14,981 bases of DNA from Betaproteobacteria bacterium UBA3031 (GCA_002367635.1 DFDI01000043.1:3766-18746); one strand, 5' to 3'. Counted from the stretch's first letter, positions 6,794 to 14,699 are shown. The notes: a model not told the origin generated them from the sequence alone. A program made the numbers and translations.

Positions 6794-7441
6794 CTAGCAA
6801 GTCCACCGACCATCCCAATTCAAAAAATTAGACAACAACTTTAGACCTGCGTGTTGACTTTTCTCTGGATGAAACTGAACAGCAACCAGATTTCCGAAGG
6901 CTACCGCACTTGTGAAGCTATTACAGTACGTCGTCTCCCCAATGACTGTCTGCGACACAACCGGCTCAACAAAATAACTATGCACAAAGTAAAAATATTC
7001 TTGATTATCTATTCCTTCAAAAATAGGATGTGCTCGACAAATCTCGACCCTATTCCATCCCATATGAGGAACTTTGAATTTGACACCCGCGGCATCAGGC
7101 TTTTCTGGAGAAAACTTACGAACCTGCCCCAACATTAAACCAAGACCAGGGACGTCACCCTCTTCACTACGCTCAAAAAGAAGCTGCAACCCTATACAAA
7201 TACCTAAAAATGGTTTTGTCGCCGCAGCCAATCGTATTGGATCAATTAACCTCCTGGACTCCAGCTCTTTCATGCAATCTGGCATTGCCCCTTGACCCGG
7301 GAACACGATTTTGTCCGCAATTGCAATGTCGGCTGGATCACCTGAAATCTTAATGACATCAGATGTTCCTAAATGAGCCAAGGCCTTCTCTACTGATCGC
7401 AGATTGCCCATTCCATAATCGACTACTACAACCAAAGCCAT
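6794..7441 (-). CDS. hisH: Imidazole glycerol phosphate synthase, glutaminase subunit
   Basis: Class I glutamine amidotransferase that releases ammonia and channels it into HisF. In 215 residues the sequence has the N-terminal VVDYGMGNLRSV, the oxyanion strand VFPGQGAM, the nucleophile Cys82 in LGICIGLQLLFE, and the remaining triad residues His191 and Glu193 in AVQFHPEKSQ. PHMGWNRV and YFYFVHSYFV are further family blocks. Length is normal. The ATG follows the hisB stop by 17 bases; no Shine-Dalgarno sequence lies at useful distance. In this cluster hisH precedes hisA and hisF, the usual hisBHAF order. Confidence 0.97.
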   Translation of the reverse strand: MALVVVVDYGMGNLRSVEKALAHLGTSDVIKISGDPADIAIADKIVFPGQGAMPDCMKELESRRLIDPIRLAAATKPFLGICIGLQLLFERSEEGDVPGLGLMLGQVRKFSPEKPDAAGVKFKVPHMGWNRVEICRAHPIFEGIDNQEYFYFVHSYFVEPVVSQTVIGETTYCNSFTSAVAFGNLVAVQFHPEKSQHAGLKLLSNFLNWDGRWTC

Positions 7442-7458
7442 ATTAAACAGTCAACTGA

Positions 7459-8049
7459 CTAGAGTTGCCCCTTAGTTGAAGGAAGAGCACCGCCGCTGCG
7501 CACGTCAACGGCCACGGCCATACGAAGTGCGCGGCCAAATGCCTTAAACACTGTTTCAGCTTGGTGGTGCGCGTTGATCCCCTTCAAATTATCAATATGA
7601 AGAGTAATCCCCGCTTGATTCACAAAGCCCTGAAAAAACTCTCGGATCACATCAACGTCAAAGTCACCAATACGGCCTCGAACATACTTGACTGAGTACT
7701 CTAAACCTGGCCTTCCCGATAAATCAACCACCACTCGTGAAAGAGCTTCATCTAGGGGAACATAGGAATAACCATACCTAAAAATTCCATTTTTATCAGG
7801 AAGCGCTTTAGCAAAAGCTTGGCCCAGAGTAATACCGACATCCTCCACCGTATGATGGATATCAATATGAAGGTCTCCCTCAGCCTTTATGGAGAGATCA
7901 AATAATCCATGGCGCGCAACTTGGTCAAGCATGTGGTCGAAAAATCCAATCCCAGTGCTGATATCAGATTTTCCAACGCCATCCAAGTTAACCTCTACCC
8001 TTATTTGGGTTTCGAACGTGTTTCTTTCGACTTTAGCAATTCTATCCAT
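7459..8049 (-). CDS. hisB: Imidazoleglycerol-phosphate dehydratase, monofunctional
   Basis: Manganese enzyme that removes water from imidazole glycerol phosphate to give imidazole acetol phosphate, the sixth step. Metal-binding repeats are seen as DIHHTVEDVG (histidines 65-66) and NAHHQAET (161-162), with FFDHMLDQVARHG in the first half and the SGGALPSTKGQL C-terminus typical of the family. I use the ATG at 8049-8047, giving 196 residues, the usual monofunctional length. An upstream in-frame TTG at 8061 is a weaker choice, and neither has a strong ribosome site. There is no HAD phosphatase domain at the N-terminus, so histidinol-phosphate phosphatase must be supplied by another gene. A 65-base gap to hisC contains a TATAAAAT stretch (minus sense, 8091-8098) that could act as a -10, without a matching -35. 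Confidence 0.96.
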   Translation of the reverse strand: MDRIAKVERNTFETQIRVEVNLDGVGKSDISTGIGFFDHMLDQVARHGLFDLSIKAEGDLHIDIHHTVEDVGITLGQAFAKALPDKNGIFRYGYSYVPLDEALSRVVVDLSGRPGLEYSVKYVRGRIGDFDVDVIREFFQGFVNQAGITLHIDNLKGINAHHQAETVFKAFGRALRMAVAVDVRSGGALPSTKGQL

Positions 8050-8114
8050 GGGAGTCTTCAAGCTTAAAAATGATAGATATAAACGGTGCTATTTTATACG
8101 AATAACGTCATCCA

Positions 8115-9179
8115 TTAATGCGCGAGGATTAATTGTAAGCGCTTAAGCATCTCTCCGACCATCTCCTCTGTTCCAACGGTGATGCGAAGAAATTCCTCAA
8201 TACGCGCTGGCCTAGTGAAGTGCCGCACAAGAATATCGGCTTGTCGAAGCTCTTGGTGGAGCGATCGAGCTGAAAGCCGCTCATGACGCACAAACACAAA
8301 ATTAGTCGCCGAAGGCAAAACCAAAAAACCTAACGCCGATAAGCCGGACGAGAGCTTTTCACGATTTCGCATAATGTCGAGCCGCACTTTATCTAAGTAA
8401 TCACGATCTTGAATCGCAGCAATCGCTCCAGCTGAAGCAAGCCGATCAACAGGGTAAGAGTTGAAACTATCCTTAACTCGATGCAAAGCCTCAATTAAAT
8501 CGGCATGGCCCAGGGCGTACCCAACGCGCAACCCTGCTAGCCCATAAGACTTAGAAAGAGACCGAGTCACCAGGAGGTTCGGGAACTCTTGGATAAGTAC
8601 TGCAGCAGATTCCGCGCCAAAATCGACATAAGCCTCATCAATGACCACCGTACTGTCAGATTGGCTTTCCAGTAATCTGCGAATTGAAGGAAGTCCAAGA
8701 TCAATTCCAGTGGGCGCATTTGGATTAGGCAGAATAACGCCACCATTCCCTTTTGAGTAATCTTCTATTTCGATGAGGAAATCAGCGTTTAGCGGAACTT
8801 CCTCATAAGACAAATCAAACAATCGACAATAACTTGGATAAAAACTGTAGGTAATATCTGGAAAAAAAACTGGCTGGTCGGACTTAAAAAGCGCGCGAAA
8901 AACATGCGCCAGCACTTCGTCTGAACCGTTACCCACAAAAACATTATCGACCGTTAAATCCTCCAAAGAGGCAACCGCCTCGCGCAGATCTAAGCAGCGC
9001 GGGTCTGGATACAATCGCAGGTCATCACCCACACACCTTAAAATCGCCTCGATCGCTTTTTTACTGGGTCCGTAGGGACTTTCGTTCGTATTGAGTTTAA
9101 TGACCGTTTTCGAATCAGTCTGCTCTCCAGGAACGTAGGGGCTCAGCCGGCTAACCACATCACTCCAGAAACGACTCAT
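8115..9179 (-). CDS. hisC: Histidinol-phosphate aminotransferase
   Basis: PLP enzyme that transaminates imidazole acetol phosphate with glutamate to give histidinol phosphate, the seventh step. The 354-residue fold type I protein has KLNTNESPYGPS near the N-terminus, FVGNGSDEVL (81-90) for cofactor phosphate, LPNPNAPTG (150-158), VVIDEAYVDF (178-187) with the pyridine-contacting aspartate and tyrosine, and SLSKSYGLAGLRVGY (207-221) with the Schiff-base Lys210. A C-terminal arginine segment, EEFLRITVGTEEM, closes the site. The ATG overlaps the hisD stop by four bases, and AAGAGA in the end of hisD can serve as ribosome site. Close relatives act on aromatic amino acids, but the context makes HisC the clear call. 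Confidence 0.96.
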   Translation of the reverse strand: MSRFWSDVVSRLSPYVPGEQTDSKTVIKLNTNESPYGPSKKAIEAILRCVGDDLRLYPDPRCLDLREAVASLEDLTVDNVFVGNGSDEVLAHVFRALFKSDQPVFFPDITYSFYPSYCRLFDLSYEEVPLNADFLIEIEDYSKGNGGVILPNPNAPTGIDLGLPSIRRLLESQSDSTVVIDEAYVDFGAESAAVLIQEFPNLLVTRSLSKSYGLAGLRVGYALGHADLIEALHRVKDSFNSYPVDRLASAGAIAAIQDRDYLDKVRLDIMRNREKLSSGLSALGFLVLPSATNFVFVRHERLSARSLHQELRQADILVRHFTRPARIEEFLRITVGTEEMVGEMLKRLQLILAH

Positions 9180-10471
9180 GACTGAAATCTCTTTTCGGCC
9201 GATCGAGCGTGAGCTTCTAACCCTTCCGCGCGCGCTAGTTTGGCTGCAATACGACCTAAATCTCGCGCTCCAGATTCGCTGACCTCAATCAAACTTGTGC
9301 GCTTCTGAAAATCATAAACACCTAACGGCGATGAAAAACGAGCAGTTCCCGACGTCGGTAACACGTGATTAGGACCAGCACAGTAATCACCAAGGGCCTC
9401 GGATGTATACCTACCCATAAATATCGCGCCCGCGTTATCTATCTGATCTAGCAGTAACCCAGGCTCCTCAACAGAGAGCTCCAGATGCTCTGGAGCAATG
9501 CTATTTGCGATTTTGCACGCCTCATCAAGATCTTTAACAAGAATCAGTGCGCCGCGATCCTCTAACGATTTTTTGATCACTGACTTTCGCGGCATTTCGG
9601 GTAGTAATGCCGCAACCCTTTCTTGCACTCGAGACAAAAATGACTCATCGTTCGTGATCAATATTGATTGAGCCAACTCATCATGCTCGGCCTGAGAAAA
9701 AAGATCCATAACTATCCAGTCAGGATCAGTCTTTCCATCACAAATTATCAAAATCTCCGAAGGGCCCGCGATCATGTCAATACCAACGGTCCCAAACACC
9801 TTTTTCTTTGCTAATGCTACGTATGCGTTACCTGGGCCAACGATCTTGTCTACTTTATTAATCGTCTGAGTCCCGTAAGCAAGTGCTCCGATCGCTTGCG
9901 CACCACCGATTTTATATACCCGATCTACTCCAGCAATATGCGCCGCCGCCAACACAGCAGGATTAACCACGCCGTTTGGCGCAGGCGCAACCATCACGAT
10001 TTCTTTAACGCCAGCAACTCGAGCTGGGATTGCATTCATCAATACAGAGGATGGGTAAGCCGCTTTACCTCCAGGAACATAGAGACCAACCCGAGCTAGA
10101 GGAACAATCTTTTGGCCCAGAAGAGTCCCTGACTCGTCTCGATAAGACCATGAGTTCTGTACCTGTCGCTGGTGGTAACTCTCGATTCGATGCGCAGCAT
10201 CCATCAAGGCGTCGGCAACTTCACTATCGACAGCACTCAGAGCGGACTCCAAAACCTCTGCACCAACCGTCAAATCTTCGATCAAAGCCGCTTGAGTCCG
10301 ATCATACTTATTGGTGAGCGCAATGAGCGCAGCGTCCCCATGCCTACGGATCTGCTGAAGTATGTCATCCACGACAATCTCAATAGCCGAAGCGGAACGC
10401 TCCTCAAAAGCCAACGTCTCTCTCAATTGTTGATCGAAATCAGCGTCCGCGTACTTAAGAACCTTAATCAT
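9176..10471 (-). CDS. hisD: Histidinol dehydrogenase
   Basis: Zinc enzyme that oxidises histidinol to histidine in two NAD-dependent steps, the end of the pathway. The 431 residues are full length. The predicted zinc ligands Gln260 and His263 lie in SQAEHDELAQ, Asp362 in GDYCAGPNHVLPT, and His421 near the C-terminus. The catalytic pair Glu328-His329 is in IAPEHLEL. The nucleotide-site segment DKIVGPGNAYVALAKKKVFG and DMIAGPSEIL are well conserved. The ATG overlaps the hisG stop by eight bases (ATGATTAA) and a GAAGAG ribosome site lies five bases upstream, so translation is probably coupled to hisG. It overlaps hisC by four bases downstream. Confidence 0.98.
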   Translation of the reverse strand: MIKVLKYADADFDQQLRETLAFEERSASAIEIVVDDILQQIRRHGDAALIALTNKYDRTQAALIEDLTVGAEVLESALSAVDSEVADALMDAAHRIESYHQRQVQNSWSYRDESGTLLGQKIVPLARVGLYVPGGKAAYPSSVLMNAIPARVAGVKEIVMVAPAPNGVVNPAVLAAAHIAGVDRVYKIGGAQAIGALAYGTQTINKVDKIVGPGNAYVALAKKKVFGTVGIDMIAGPSEILIICDGKTDPDWIVMDLFSQAEHDELAQSILITNDESFLSRVQERVAALLPEMPRKSVIKKSLEDRGALILVKDLDEACKIANSIAPEHLELSVEEPGLLLDQIDNAGAIFMGRYTSEALGDYCAGPNHVLPTSGTARFSSPLGVYDFQKRTSLIEVSESGARDLGRIAAKLARAEGLEAHARSAEKRFQS

Positions 10472-11138
10472 TGGAACTCTTCATTTGACTCACCATCAGC
10501 CCAAATGCATCTATGATTGGCTGCACCATCGCATGCTTTAGCTTTAATGATGCCGCACTCACAATTAATCGCGAGCTGATCTGACGCACCTCCTCCACAG
10601 CCACAAGTTTATTCGCTTGTAGCGTTTTACCACTCGATACAAGATCAACAATCACATCAGCTAAGCCGACTAAAGGTGCGAGTTCCATTGAGCCATAAAG
10701 TTTAATTAAGTCAATATGGACTCCCTTCTGGGCGAAATGATTCCGTGCAGCTTTAACATATTTAGTGGCCACTCTAAGACGCGCCCCAGAACGAATGACA
10801 TTGTTGTAATCCATCCCCTCCGGTACGGCCACCATCAATTTGCATCGAGCAATTCCCAGATCTAATGGCTCAAACAAGCCCTCCCCATCATGCTCGAGTA
10901 AGACATCCTTACCCGCAACCCCTAGATCAGCAGCTCCTCTTTGAACATACGTAGGCACGTCACTTGCACGCACAATGATAATGCGCAACCTAGGGTCAGA
11001 AGTCCCAATGATCAGTTTTCTCGATCTTTCGGGGTCATCGATCAGATTTATCCCCATGCCCTTTAAAAAGGGCAATGTATCTTCAAGGATGCGCCCTTTA
11101 GATAGAGCCATCGTGACGAATTCACCAGATTTAACCAA
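10464..11138 (-). CDS. hisG: ATP phosphoribosyltransferase, short (HisZ-dependent) form
   Basis: Condenses ATP and PRPP to phosphoribosyl-ATP, the first and feedback-controlled step of histidine synthesis. At 224 residues it lacks the C-terminal regulatory domain of the long form. It therefore belongs to the HisG-S class, which works as a hetero-octamer with the regulatory protein HisZ; hisZ is not in this window. Family blocks include ALSKGRILEDTLPFLKGMG, IIIVRASDVPTYVQRGAADL, GVAGKDVLLEH and the PRPP-binding region LYGSMELAPLVGLADVIVD followed by LVSSGKTL. The start is TTG at 11138-11136, supported by GAGGT seven bases upstream. The next ATG would remove the first beta-strand before ALSKGR. 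It follows murA by 54 bases. Confidence 0.96.
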   Translation of the reverse strand: MVKSGEFVTMALSKGRILEDTLPFLKGMGINLIDDPERSRKLIIGTSDPRLRIIIVRASDVPTYVQRGAADLGVAGKDVLLEHDGEGLFEPLDLGIARCKLMVAVPEGMDYNNVIRSGARLRVATKYVKAARNHFAQKGVHIDLIKLYGSMELAPLVGLADVIVDLVSSGKTLQANKLVAVEEVRQISSRLIVSAASLKLKHAMVQPIIDAFGLMVSQMKSSND

Positions 11139-11145
11139 TGCTATA

Positions 11146-11150
11146 ACCTC
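11146..11150 (-). promoter_or_regulatory. Ribosome binding site fixing the TTG start of hisG
   Basis: GAGGT on the minus strand, seven bases before a TTG codon. This is the only well-placed Shine-Dalgarno sequence near the hisG N-terminus and favours the non-ATG start over the internal ATG nine codons on. Confidence 0.7.
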
Positions 11151-11192
11151 AATAATTTATGAAAAATAACCAATAACCAGCTACTCAAACTA

Positions 11193-12449
11193 CTAATTGG
11201 TAACGCGCTTAATTCTTGCCCCTAAACGCCCAAATTTTTCTTCAATACGCTCATAACCCCGGTCCAGATGGTAAATACGACCTACAACGGTCTCACCAGA
11301 AGCGATTAGGCCAGCAATGATCAATCCAGCAGACGCACGAAGGTCTGTGGCCATTACCTCAGCTCCAGTAAGTGAAGAAACTCCCTGAATAACCGCCATA
11401 TTACCTTGGATTTCAATCTTCGCGCCTAACCGTGTGAGCTCTTGTACATGCATGAATCTGTTCTCGAAAATAGTTTCCGAGATGGTACTTGTACCATCGG
11501 CAATTGTATCAAGCGCCATAAACTGGGCCTGCATATCCGTCGGAAATCCAGGATAAGGTGCGGTCTCTACGTCTATTGGATTCAACCGGCCCGATACAAT
11601 TAAAAGTAAATTGTCCCCCTCATGCTTGATTACAGCGCCAGCTCCAGCAAGCTTTGACGTGATAGAACTTATTATGTTCGTATCCACGCCTTTGAGTAAC
11701 AATTCCCCGCCAGTCGCCGCCACTGCGGTCATATAGGTGCCGGCCTCGATCCTATCAAACATAACAGCGTGGTCAAATCCACTGAGCGACGCAACGCCTT
11801 CAATCCTAATCGTCTCGGTACCTACACCCGTAATTTTAGCTCCCATAGCCAATAGGCACTTAGCAAGGTCCACAACCTCGGGCTCCATCGCCGCATTTCT
11901 CAAAATGGTGACACCATCAGCCAATGTTGCGGCTAACATAAGGTTTTCTGTACCCGTAACCGTCACAAGATCAAAAACAATCTCCGCGCCCACTAATCGT
12001 TCAGCACTAACAGAAAGATACCCTTGGTCAATTTCCACAAGAGCACCCATAGCCTCAAGGCCCTTAATGTGCTGATCGACTGGACGCTGTCCTATCGCGC
12101 ACCCACCCGGCAGGGACACCCGCGCTTTACCGAATCGAGCCACCAGCGGCCCTAAAACCAATATCGAAGCACGCATGGTCCGCACTAATTCATAAGGTGC
12201 TTCCAGCCGACTCACATCACTCGCCGACAACACCACCCCCATCTTCTCATCCAGCTCAACATCAACGCCAATATGCCCTAGAAGGGTCAGCATCGTTGTG
12301 ACGTCGTGCAGATGGGGCAAATTACGAATTCTGACGCTTTCGGCAGTCAAAAGACTCGCACAGAGTATCGGAAGCGCAGCATTCTTCGCACCCGAAACCT
12401 TAACTTCGCCAAAAAGCTCTACTCCGCCTTGGATTACAAGCTTTTCCAC
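11193..12449 (-). CDS. murA: UDP-N-acetylglucosamine 1-carboxyvinyltransferase
   Basis: Transfers enolpyruvate from PEP to UDP-GlcNAc, the first committed step of peptidoglycan precursor synthesis, in the cytoplasm. From the GTG at 12449-12447 the protein has 418 residues, as expected. It starts EKLVIQGGVELFGEVKVSGA and goes on to KNAALPILCASLL. The catalytic cysteine (Cys117 in this numbering, the fosfomycin target) sits in LPGGCAIGQRPVDQHIKG. PGFPTDMQAQFMAL, FENRFMHVQELTRLGA, ATDLRASAGLIIAG and RIYHLDRGYERIEEK are further hallmarks. The GTG follows the ibaG stop by one base and has AAGAAGG five bases upstream. An upstream in-frame TTG at 12476 would overlap ibaG by 26 bases and is less likely. 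The ibaG-murA pair is conserved in many Proteobacteria. Confidence 0.97.
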   Translation of the reverse strand: MEKLVIQGGVELFGEVKVSGAKNAALPILCASLLTAESVRIRNLPHLHDVTTMLTLLGHIGVDVELDEKMGVVLSASDVSRLEAPYELVRTMRASILVLGPLVARFGKARVSLPGGCAIGQRPVDQHIKGLEAMGALVEIDQGYLSVSAERLVGAEIVFDLVTVTGTENLMLAATLADGVTILRNAAMEPEVVDLAKCLLAMGAKITGVGTETIRIEGVASLSGFDHAVMFDRIEAGTYMTAVAATGGELLLKGVDTNIISSITSKLAGAGAVIKHEGDNLLLIVSGRLNPIDVETAPYPGFPTDMQAQFMALDTIADGTSTISETIFENRFMHVQELTRLGAKIEIQGNMAVIQGVSSLTGAEVMATDLRASAGLIIAGLIASGETVVGRIYHLDRGYERIEEKFGRLGARIKRVTN

Positions 12450-12450
12450 C

Positions 12451-12693
12451 CTAACCTTCTTGAGCTTCCCATTCAATCGGGCTGAATGTCTTCATGGATA
12501 GTGCGTGGATCTCGCTTCTCATACGATCACCCAAAACCGCATATACGATCTGGTGACGTTGCAGTCGGCTCTTGCCATCAAAAGCCGTGCTCACAATGAC
12601 CGCCTCAAAATGTTGGCCATCACCGATCACCGTAATGTGAGTACAGGCTAACGAATCCTCGATATACGTTTTAACATCATCTGGAGTAACCAT
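12451..12693 (-). CDS. ibaG: BolA family protein, IbaG-like
   Basis: Small BolA-fold protein; members bind monothiol glutaredoxins and take part in iron-sulfur cluster handling and stress responses. The class II KH-like fold is visible in 80 residues: an N-terminal helix DDVKTYIEDSL, the strand motif ITVIGDGQHFEAVIVSTAF, DGKSRLQRHQIVYAVLG, and EIHALSMKTFSPIEW with the invariant cluster-ligand His63. The GDG-HF and IHA-S-K segments and the position ahead of murA match IbaG (YrbA) better than BolA itself. I start it at the ATG at 12693, with AGGA seven bases upstream (12701-12704). A longer GTG form from 12729 would add twelve residues and overlap the permease gene by 23 bases. Confidence 0.93.
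   Translation of the reverse strand: MVTPDDVKTYIEDSLACTHITVIGDGQHFEAVIVSTAFDGKSRLQRHQIVYAVLGDRMRSEIHALSMKTFSPIEWEAQEG
12455..12461 (-). promoter_or_regulatory. Ribosome binding site deciding the murA start
   Basis: AAGAAGG on the minus strand overlaps the last codons of ibaG and lies five bases before the GTG at 12449. It argues for that start, which gives the usual MurA N-terminus, over the TTG nine codons upstream. Confidence 0.7.
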
Positions 12694-12706
12694 AAATTTA
12701 TCCTGT

Positions 12707-13468
12707 TTAACCTCGGAGCTTATAACCACTCCGAATTAGTGACAAACATCCCAATGATAAGAACAAACTCACCAGTGAAACAACGCAAATGCTGATTTCA
12801 ATCGGCACATCAGACCTGCCAAAGAACCCAGCACGAAATCCATCAATCAAGTAAAAAAATGGGTTGGCATGGGAGATCATCTGCCAAAGTGGCGGCAGAC
12901 TGTCTACCGAATAAAAAACTCCGGATAAAAACGTCATGGGCAAAATAACGAAGTTTTGAAAGGCTGCCACTTGGTCAAACTTATCCGCCCAAATTCCCGC
13001 AATGAGGCCGAGTGAGCTCAGTATAACGCCCCCGCAGGTACCAAAAAACAAGATATAAAAAATATTACTGATGGGGACACTCACAAAAAACATAGACGCA
13101 ATGATTACACCTGACGCTACGAGCAACCCTCTCAGGCAAGCTGCAGAGATATACGCGGCAAAAAGCGCGTGGTGAGATAGCGGGGTAAGAAGAATAAAAA
13201 CGATATTGCCCATCATTTTTGACTGGGCCAAACTAGAAGACGTATTCGCAAAAGAATTTTGCAGCAAACTCATCATGGCGAGTCCTGGGACTAGAAACGT
13301 CAGATAATCGATTTCTAAATCAGGATAAACGCTGATTCTGTTTTTGAGGGCGTGAGAGAAAATCAGCAGGTAAAGGAGGGCGGTGAGAACCGGCGCGCCG
13401 ACAGTTTGGACGGCAACCTTCCAAAACCTTAAAACTTCCTTCAAAAAAAGAGTACTAAACCCTGACAT
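12707..13468 (-). CDS. yadH: ABC-2 type transporter permease, YadH-like
   Basis: Membrane subunit of an ABC exporter in the inner membrane; the substrate is unknown. The 253 residues show about six hydrophobic segments. The N-terminal block WKVAVQTVGAPVLTALLYL is followed by YLTFLVPGLAMMSLL and ANTSSSL, and the second half has LPMTFLSGVFYSVDSLPPLW with HANPFFYLIDGFRAGFFG. The last two are the ABC-2 signature region, and overall the sequence resembles E. coli YadH closely. The ATG is one base past the stop of the ATPase gene, so the two are made together. Position between mlaB and ibaG is usual for Betaproteobacteria and hints at an envelope-related export role, which is inference. Confidence 0.93.
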   Translation of the reverse strand: MSGFSTLFLKEVLRFWKVAVQTVGAPVLTALLYLLIFSHALKNRISVYPDLEIDYLTFLVPGLAMMSLLQNSFANTSSSLAQSKMMGNIVFILLTPLSHHALFAAYISAACLRGLLVASGVIIASMFFVSVPISNIFYILFFGTCGGVILSSLGLIAGIWADKFDQVAAFQNFVILPMTFLSGVFYSVDSLPPLWQMISHANPFFYLIDGFRAGFFGRSDVPIEISICVVSLVSLFLSLGCLSLIRSGYKLRG

Positions 13469-13469
13469 C

Positions 13470-14411
13470 TTATTCTGACCGCTCCGGGCTAGCTCTCATG
13501 ATCGACAGAAAGACATCCTCAAGATCTTCATTTTCCGTCTCCAGCGTATCGATCTCATACTCCAACTCGCGTACGAGTCGAAGGATACCTTCAATCTCCG
13601 AGGGAGATGGTACTCTAGCAAGGTATTCCCCTGACTCAAGAAACACCGTATCAGGCAGAAGAGCTTCCAAAGGAGATGAATTTGCTTTCGCCGGCTGTTT
13701 GACGCGAAAACGAATCACACACTCCTTATCCCTTTGCAGCAAACGATCCGTAGACTCAATCATCACGAGCTCACCATTTTTAAGCATTCCGATACGGCTA
13801 CAGAGACTCTCAGCCTCCTCTAGGTAGTGCGTCGTGAGCACTATCGTGTGGCCCTCATCATTTAACTTTTGAATGAACGACCAAAGATTCTTTCTTAAAT
13901 CCACGTCGACCCCAGCGGTCGGCTCATCTAATATGATTACAGGAGGCCGATGCACTAATGCCTGAGCAACCAAAACTCGCCGCTTCATACCTCCTGACAG
14001 CGATCGCATGTTGGCATTCGCTTTGTCTGTCAGATTTAAGCCGAACAATATTTCGTCTATCCAAGCATCATTTTTTTTAATCCCGAAGTATCCCGATTGG
14101 AACGTCAGTGTTTCTCTAACAGAAAAGAAGGGATCAAATACCAATTCTTGAGGAACAACTCCTAGAGCACGCCGAGCAGATTGATAGTCTCCCGACACGT
14201 CATAGCCCATGACTTTTATTGATCCGTGGTCAACACGGCAAAGTCCTGCCACGGAATTAATCAACGTTGTCTTCCCCGCTCCGTTTGGCCCAAGAAGCCC
14301 AAAAAACTCACCTCGAGGAACCGAGAAACTAACATTTCTCACCGCTTTAACAGCACCGAATGATTTCGAAACTGCATCAATCTCAAGAGCGGGGCGCACC
14401 TTATCATCCAT
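13470..14411 (-). CDS. yadG: ABC transporter ATP-binding protein, YadG-like
   Basis: Cytoplasmic ATPase that powers the adjoining permease. In 313 residues the order is Walker A GPNGAGKTT (41-49), Q-loop VVPQEL (85-90), signature LSGGMKRR (138-145), Walker B VIILDEP (158-164), D-loop AGVDVD and switch His195 in TTHYLEEA. The last hundred residues form the extension seen in drug- or polysaccharide-export type ATPases, ending ENEDLEDVFLSIM. It lies 12 bases downstream of mlaB, with no clear ribosome site. The MlaF ATPase of the lipid transporter should lie upstream of the window, so this is a second ABC system and not MlaF. Confidence 0.94.
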   Translation of the reverse strand: MDDKVRPALEIDAVSKSFGAVKAVRNVSFSVPRGEFFGLLGPNGAGKTTLINSVAGLCRVDHGSIKVMGYDVSGDYQSARRALGVVPQELVFDPFFSVRETLTFQSGYFGIKKNDAWIDEILFGLNLTDKANANMRSLSGGMKRRVLVAQALVHRPPVIILDEPTAGVDVDLRKNLWSFIQKLNDEGHTIVLTTHYLEEAESLCSRIGMLKNGELVMIESTDRLLQRDKECVIRFRVKQPAKANSSPLEALLPDTVFLESGEYLARVPSPSEIEGILRLVRELEYEIDTLETENEDLEDVFLSIMRASPERSE

Positions 14412-14423
14412 AAGAAGTGTATT

Positions 14424-14699
14424 TCAGCTTATCTTTAAGAGGTCAGTAACGCCGTACAAACTAACGAGCCCTCTCAACGTATTAGGCAACGACTTAAATA
14501 CCACCTTATTACCAGAAGCCCTTACACACTCCAACATAAAAGCAATTGCAGAAGAATCCATTTCCCGCACGTTCGCAAAGTCAATCGCGAGATGCCCTTG
14601 CCTCAACGCAGCTTTAGCTTCCTCAAGCCGCTCTACATAAGTCATCATGGTTAACTCACTCCCCAGACTGAATGAACCCGGATCTGCCGCGATCATCAC
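14424..14699 (-). CDS. mlaB: STAS-domain protein, probable MlaB
   Basis: Probable cytoplasmic accessory subunit of the MlaFEDB phospholipid transporter, which binds and stabilises the MlaF ATPase. The 91 residues make one STAS domain: strands in GSFSLGSELTMMTYVERLEE, HLAIDFANVREMDSSAIAFM with the conserved DSS turn (Asp48-Ser50), and VVFKSLPNTLRGLVSLYGV followed by a final helix. The sequence is divergent, and the call rests mainly on position after mlaC. Translation begins either at GTG (14699), with GGAG seven bases upstream and a 4-base overlap with the mlaC stop, or at the next codon, ATG (14696). Generic anti-sigma antagonists share the fold, but the context favours MlaB. Confidence 0.85.
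   Translation of the reverse strand: MMIAADPGSFSLGSELTMMTYVERLEEAKAALRQGHLAIDFANVREMDSSAIAFMLECVRASGNKVVFKSLPNTLRGLVSLYGVTDLLKIS

Noticed and set aside
9772..9781. TTGACA on the minus strand inside hisD
   Set aside because: It encodes conserved residues of the IDMIAGPSE block and no -10 follows at normal spacing.
10030..10516. Overlapping plus-strand frames opposite the 5' end of hisD
   Set aside because: Fully antisense to a well-conserved enzyme; sequence is low in recognisable structure.
11139..11192. His-operon leader peptide and attenuator
   Set aside because: The gap is 54 bases with no run of histidine codons and no terminator hairpin.
14209..14640. 143-codon plus-strand open frame opposite mlaB and the ATPase gene
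   Set aside because: It spans two real genes and their junction in antisense, with no family resemblance; a shadow of coding bias.
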